DNA from: Pyramidobacter sp.
GTDB taxonomy: Bacteria; Synergistota; Synergistia; Synergistales; Dethiosulfovibrionaceae
Assembly: GCA_017940445.1 (NCBI GenBank)
Contig: JAGAYQ010000143.1
Location: forward strand, 1 to 5,811
Length of the DNA: 5,811 bases
Direction of reading: 5' to 3'
Positions 5,288 through 5,811 of this stretch are shown here, in pieces. The notes beneath the pieces were generated by a model. The model made no database searches, was not told the origin of the DNA, and was given only the letters and a program-made list of their open reading frames with translations. The number at the start of each line of letters is the position of its first letter. The first letter of the stretch is position 1. Both the position numbers and the translations under genes were made by a program.

Positions 5288-5811
5288 ATGAAACTGAGCA
5301 GAAGAGTGTTTGCGGCTTTCGCCTTCGTGCTCGCGCTGAGCGCTGCCGCATGGGCGTTCCCGAACGAGCCGGTCAGCTTCAACGGCATCTCCTGGGGTGC
5401 GCGCTGGGAAGGGCTGGCCAATCAGTTCCGCGAGTCGCGCCGCCGTCCGCATGACGGGAACTATTATTATGAGAAGATCTACAGTCATCCGCAGTGGATC
5501 GGCTACCGTCTGAGCACGATCGACTATATCTTCCGCGATGACCGCCGCTTCTGGGGTGTCGAAGGCCACGTCAACGACCGCAGCTCGCGCTGGGACGATG
5601 TCGTTTATTCCGCGTCCGGAAACTGGGGCCGTCCCCGCTTTGGCTATGACGACAGGAACCGCCGCACTGCCGAGTGGCATGGCCGCCAAGCGGTGATCAT
5701 CATCACCGAGACCGATCGCGGCTGGAAGTTCTCCAGCATGTGGCGCGGACCTCATGTGCCGCCGCCTCCGCCTCCCGGTCCTCGTCCCGGACACCGTCCG
5801 CCGCCCCCGCC
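5288..5811 (+). CDS. Secreted Trp/Arg-rich protein with proline-rich tail (3' end beyond window)
   Basis: Partial gene: 174 codons are seen, open to the last base with no stop. The start is ATG 5288, with AGGAGG at 5273-5278, 9 nt away. A Sec signal peptide is clear: KLSRR, a hydrophobic core, likely cleavage after Ala23 (AAAWA). The mature protein begins FPNEPVSFNGISWG. Then come a basic, aromatic-rich stretch, IDYIFRDDRRFWGVEGHV (78-95), SGNWGRPRFGY (110-120), AEWHGRQAVIIIT (128-140) and WKFSSMW (146-152). This pattern (F.gI.WG ... Y.F.d..l..V ... G.P ... W ... I.I) resembles small secreted domains of unknown function common in anaerobic bacteria. A proline-rich tail starts at about 157 (VPPPPPPGPRPGHRPPPP) and runs off the edge. 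The visible part has no cysteine. Function unknown; location outside the cytoplasmic membrane is likely. Confidence 0.85.
   Translation, partial: MKLSRRVFAAFAFVLALSAAAWAFPNEPVSFNGISWGARWEGLANQFRESRRRPHDGNYYYEKIYSHPQWIGYRLSTIDYIFRDDRRFWGVEGHVNDRSSRWDDVVYSASGNWGRPRFGYDDRNRRTAEWHGRQAVIIITETDRGWKFSSMWRGPHVPPPPPPGPRPGHRPPPP

Noticed and set aside
4934..5794. Minus-strand open frame (286 codons) across the LOG end and terminal gene
   Set aside because: It crosses a clear plus-strand promoter and two plus-strand genes with family or signal-peptide features, so it is a shadow.
1..5811. CRISPR array, insertion sequence, tRNA or rRNA gene
   Set aside because: I found no regularly spaced repeats, transposase motifs, terminal inverted repeats with target duplications, or tRNA-like cloverleaf sequence.

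Overview
The window reads as chromosomal DNA from a GC-rich bacterium. Coding regions are GC-rich with strong G/C preference at third codon positions, starts are preceded by AGGAGG-type Shine-Dalgarno sites, and promoters look like ordinary sigma-70 promoters. Secreted proteins carry Sec signal peptides, and the sensor kinase has a periplasmic (extracytoplasmic) sensor domain. The mix of a DcuS/CitA-type two-component pair, a stand-alone B3/4 protein and small secreted proteins would suit an anaerobe such as a member of the Synergistota. That is only a tentative guess, because no taxonomic marker gene is present.

Layout. (1) 1-462: a long AT-rich leader with no convincing gene. It holds repeated short motifs and at least one good promoter candidate. 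(2) 463-2822: a two-gene operon encoding a DcuS/CitA-family sensor histidine kinase and its DcuR/CitB-family response regulator. The regulator starts on a GTG that overlaps the kinase stop (GTGA). Residues that bind dicarboxylate in DcuS are conserved in the sensor domain, so the pair probably senses a C4-dicarboxylate or a similar carboxylate. No transporter or catabolic target gene lies in the window. (3) 2823-3079: a structured intergenic stretch ending in a strong hairpin that can terminate transcription from both sides. (4) 3080-3790, minus strand: a stand-alone B3/4 (PheRS-beta-like) domain protein, convergent with the regulator. (5) 3791-3939: a divergent promoter region with an 18-bp inverted repeat between the two promoters. 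(6) 3940-5162: a secreted LprI-like protein followed 2 nt later by a LOG-family phosphoribohydrolase. (7) 5288-end: the start of another secreted protein, Trp/Arg-rich with a proline-rich tail, cut by the window edge.

The genes fall into independent units: carboxylate signalling on the left, a housekeeping-like RNA-binding-fold protein in the middle, and envelope or secreted proteins with a nucleotide-salvage-type enzyme on the right. The two secreted-protein genes share an 18-bp element (15/18 identical) over their predicted -10 and start regions, which suggests similar expression. I did not find a clearly new multi-gene system. The most interesting leads are the repeat-bearing leader, the structured 3' region of the regulator, the inverted repeat between the divergent promoters, the shared promoter element, and the poorly characterised secreted proteins.
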